From assembly GCA_030834835.1 (NCBI GenBank), contig JAUQXD010000677.1, forward strand, positions 1 through 5,738: DNA of 5,738 bases, given 5' to 3'. The number at the start of each line of letters is the position of its first letter. The first letter of the stretch is position 1. The position numbers and the translations under genes were made by a program. The notes below the pieces were generated by a model. It did not search any database, was not told where the DNA came from, and saw only the letters and a list, made by a program, of their open reading frames with translations. This document shows positions 5,668 to 5,738 of the stretch, one piece after another. This DNA is from Thermoflexales bacterium. Lineage in GTDB: Bacteria; Chloroflexota; Anaerolineae; Fen-1058.

Positions 5668-5738
5668 ATGAAAAAGACGCCTGCCAGCTCTCCCCCCAAA
5701 CTGGGGCCAGGTGAATACCGGCCCGATATGGCGTTTAC
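5668..5738 (+). CDS. Start of an unidentified gene, running off the window
   Basis: ATG at 5668 opens a frame that remains open to the window end: 23 complete codons reading MKKTPASSPPKLGPGEYRPD followed by M-A-F. The N-terminus is rich in Lys, Ser and Pro and has no hydrophobic core, so it does not look like a signal peptide. Too little is visible to name a family. The -10-like TAAACT 8 nt upstream supports a real, possibly leaderless, start. It could also be a chance open frame. Confidence 0.45.
   Translation, partial: MKKTPASSPPKLGPGEYRPDMAF

Overview
The window looks like a bacterial chromosome segment with fairly GC-rich housekeeping genes, Shine-Dalgarno-led and possibly leaderless starts, and sigma-70-like promoters. 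The gene content (folate-dependent TrmFO, a small METTL7-like methyltransferase, a 'GEPKNK'-type class I aminotransferase, ATP-type PEP carboxykinase), together with intergenic spacers built of short inverted repeats, reminds me of Chloroflexota (Anaerolineae-like genomes). That placement is an inference from memory and is not proven by the sequence.

Layout. Bases 1-1299 (minus) hold trmFO, cut by the window edge just before its C-terminus. Bases 1358-1906 (minus) hold a 182-aa SAM-dependent methyltransferase; the same frame stays open to 2053, but the ATG at 1906 is the better start. A 245-bp divergent spacer (1907-2151) carries a repeat array, an extended -10 for the methyltransferase and a near-consensus promoter (TTGACT-N17-TATAGT) for the plus-strand genes. 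Bases 2152-3369 (plus) encode a PLP-dependent class I aminotransferase and 3483-5135 (plus) encode ATP-dependent phosphoenolpyruvate carboxykinase (pckA). They are separated by 113 bp that is mostly a repeat array, and may be co-transcribed. After pckA comes a 248-bp spacer with another inverted array and a candidate promoter. It is followed by a 75-codon AT-richer fragment of a DUF262 (GmrSD-type) protein and, from 5668, the first 23 complete codons of an unidentified gene that runs off the window.

How the genes fit together. If the aminotransferase uses aspartate, it and PckA form a two-step route aspartate -> oxaloacetate -> phosphoenolpyruvate, linking amino-acid nitrogen to gluconeogenesis. 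The two genes share the string CCTCAAGGA at their ribosome-binding sites. The minus-strand pair (methyltransferase, then trmFO after 58 bp) may also be co-transcribed, but I see no functional link between them.

The most unusual structure is outside the genes. All four substantial intergenic spacers contain arrays of 7-8-bp units that run in one orientation, turn around a short centre, and run back inverted. Unit sequence differs from spacer to spacer while the architecture is shared. I see no complete new defence system, CRISPR array, RNA gene or intact mobile element; the DUF262 piece is only a remnant.
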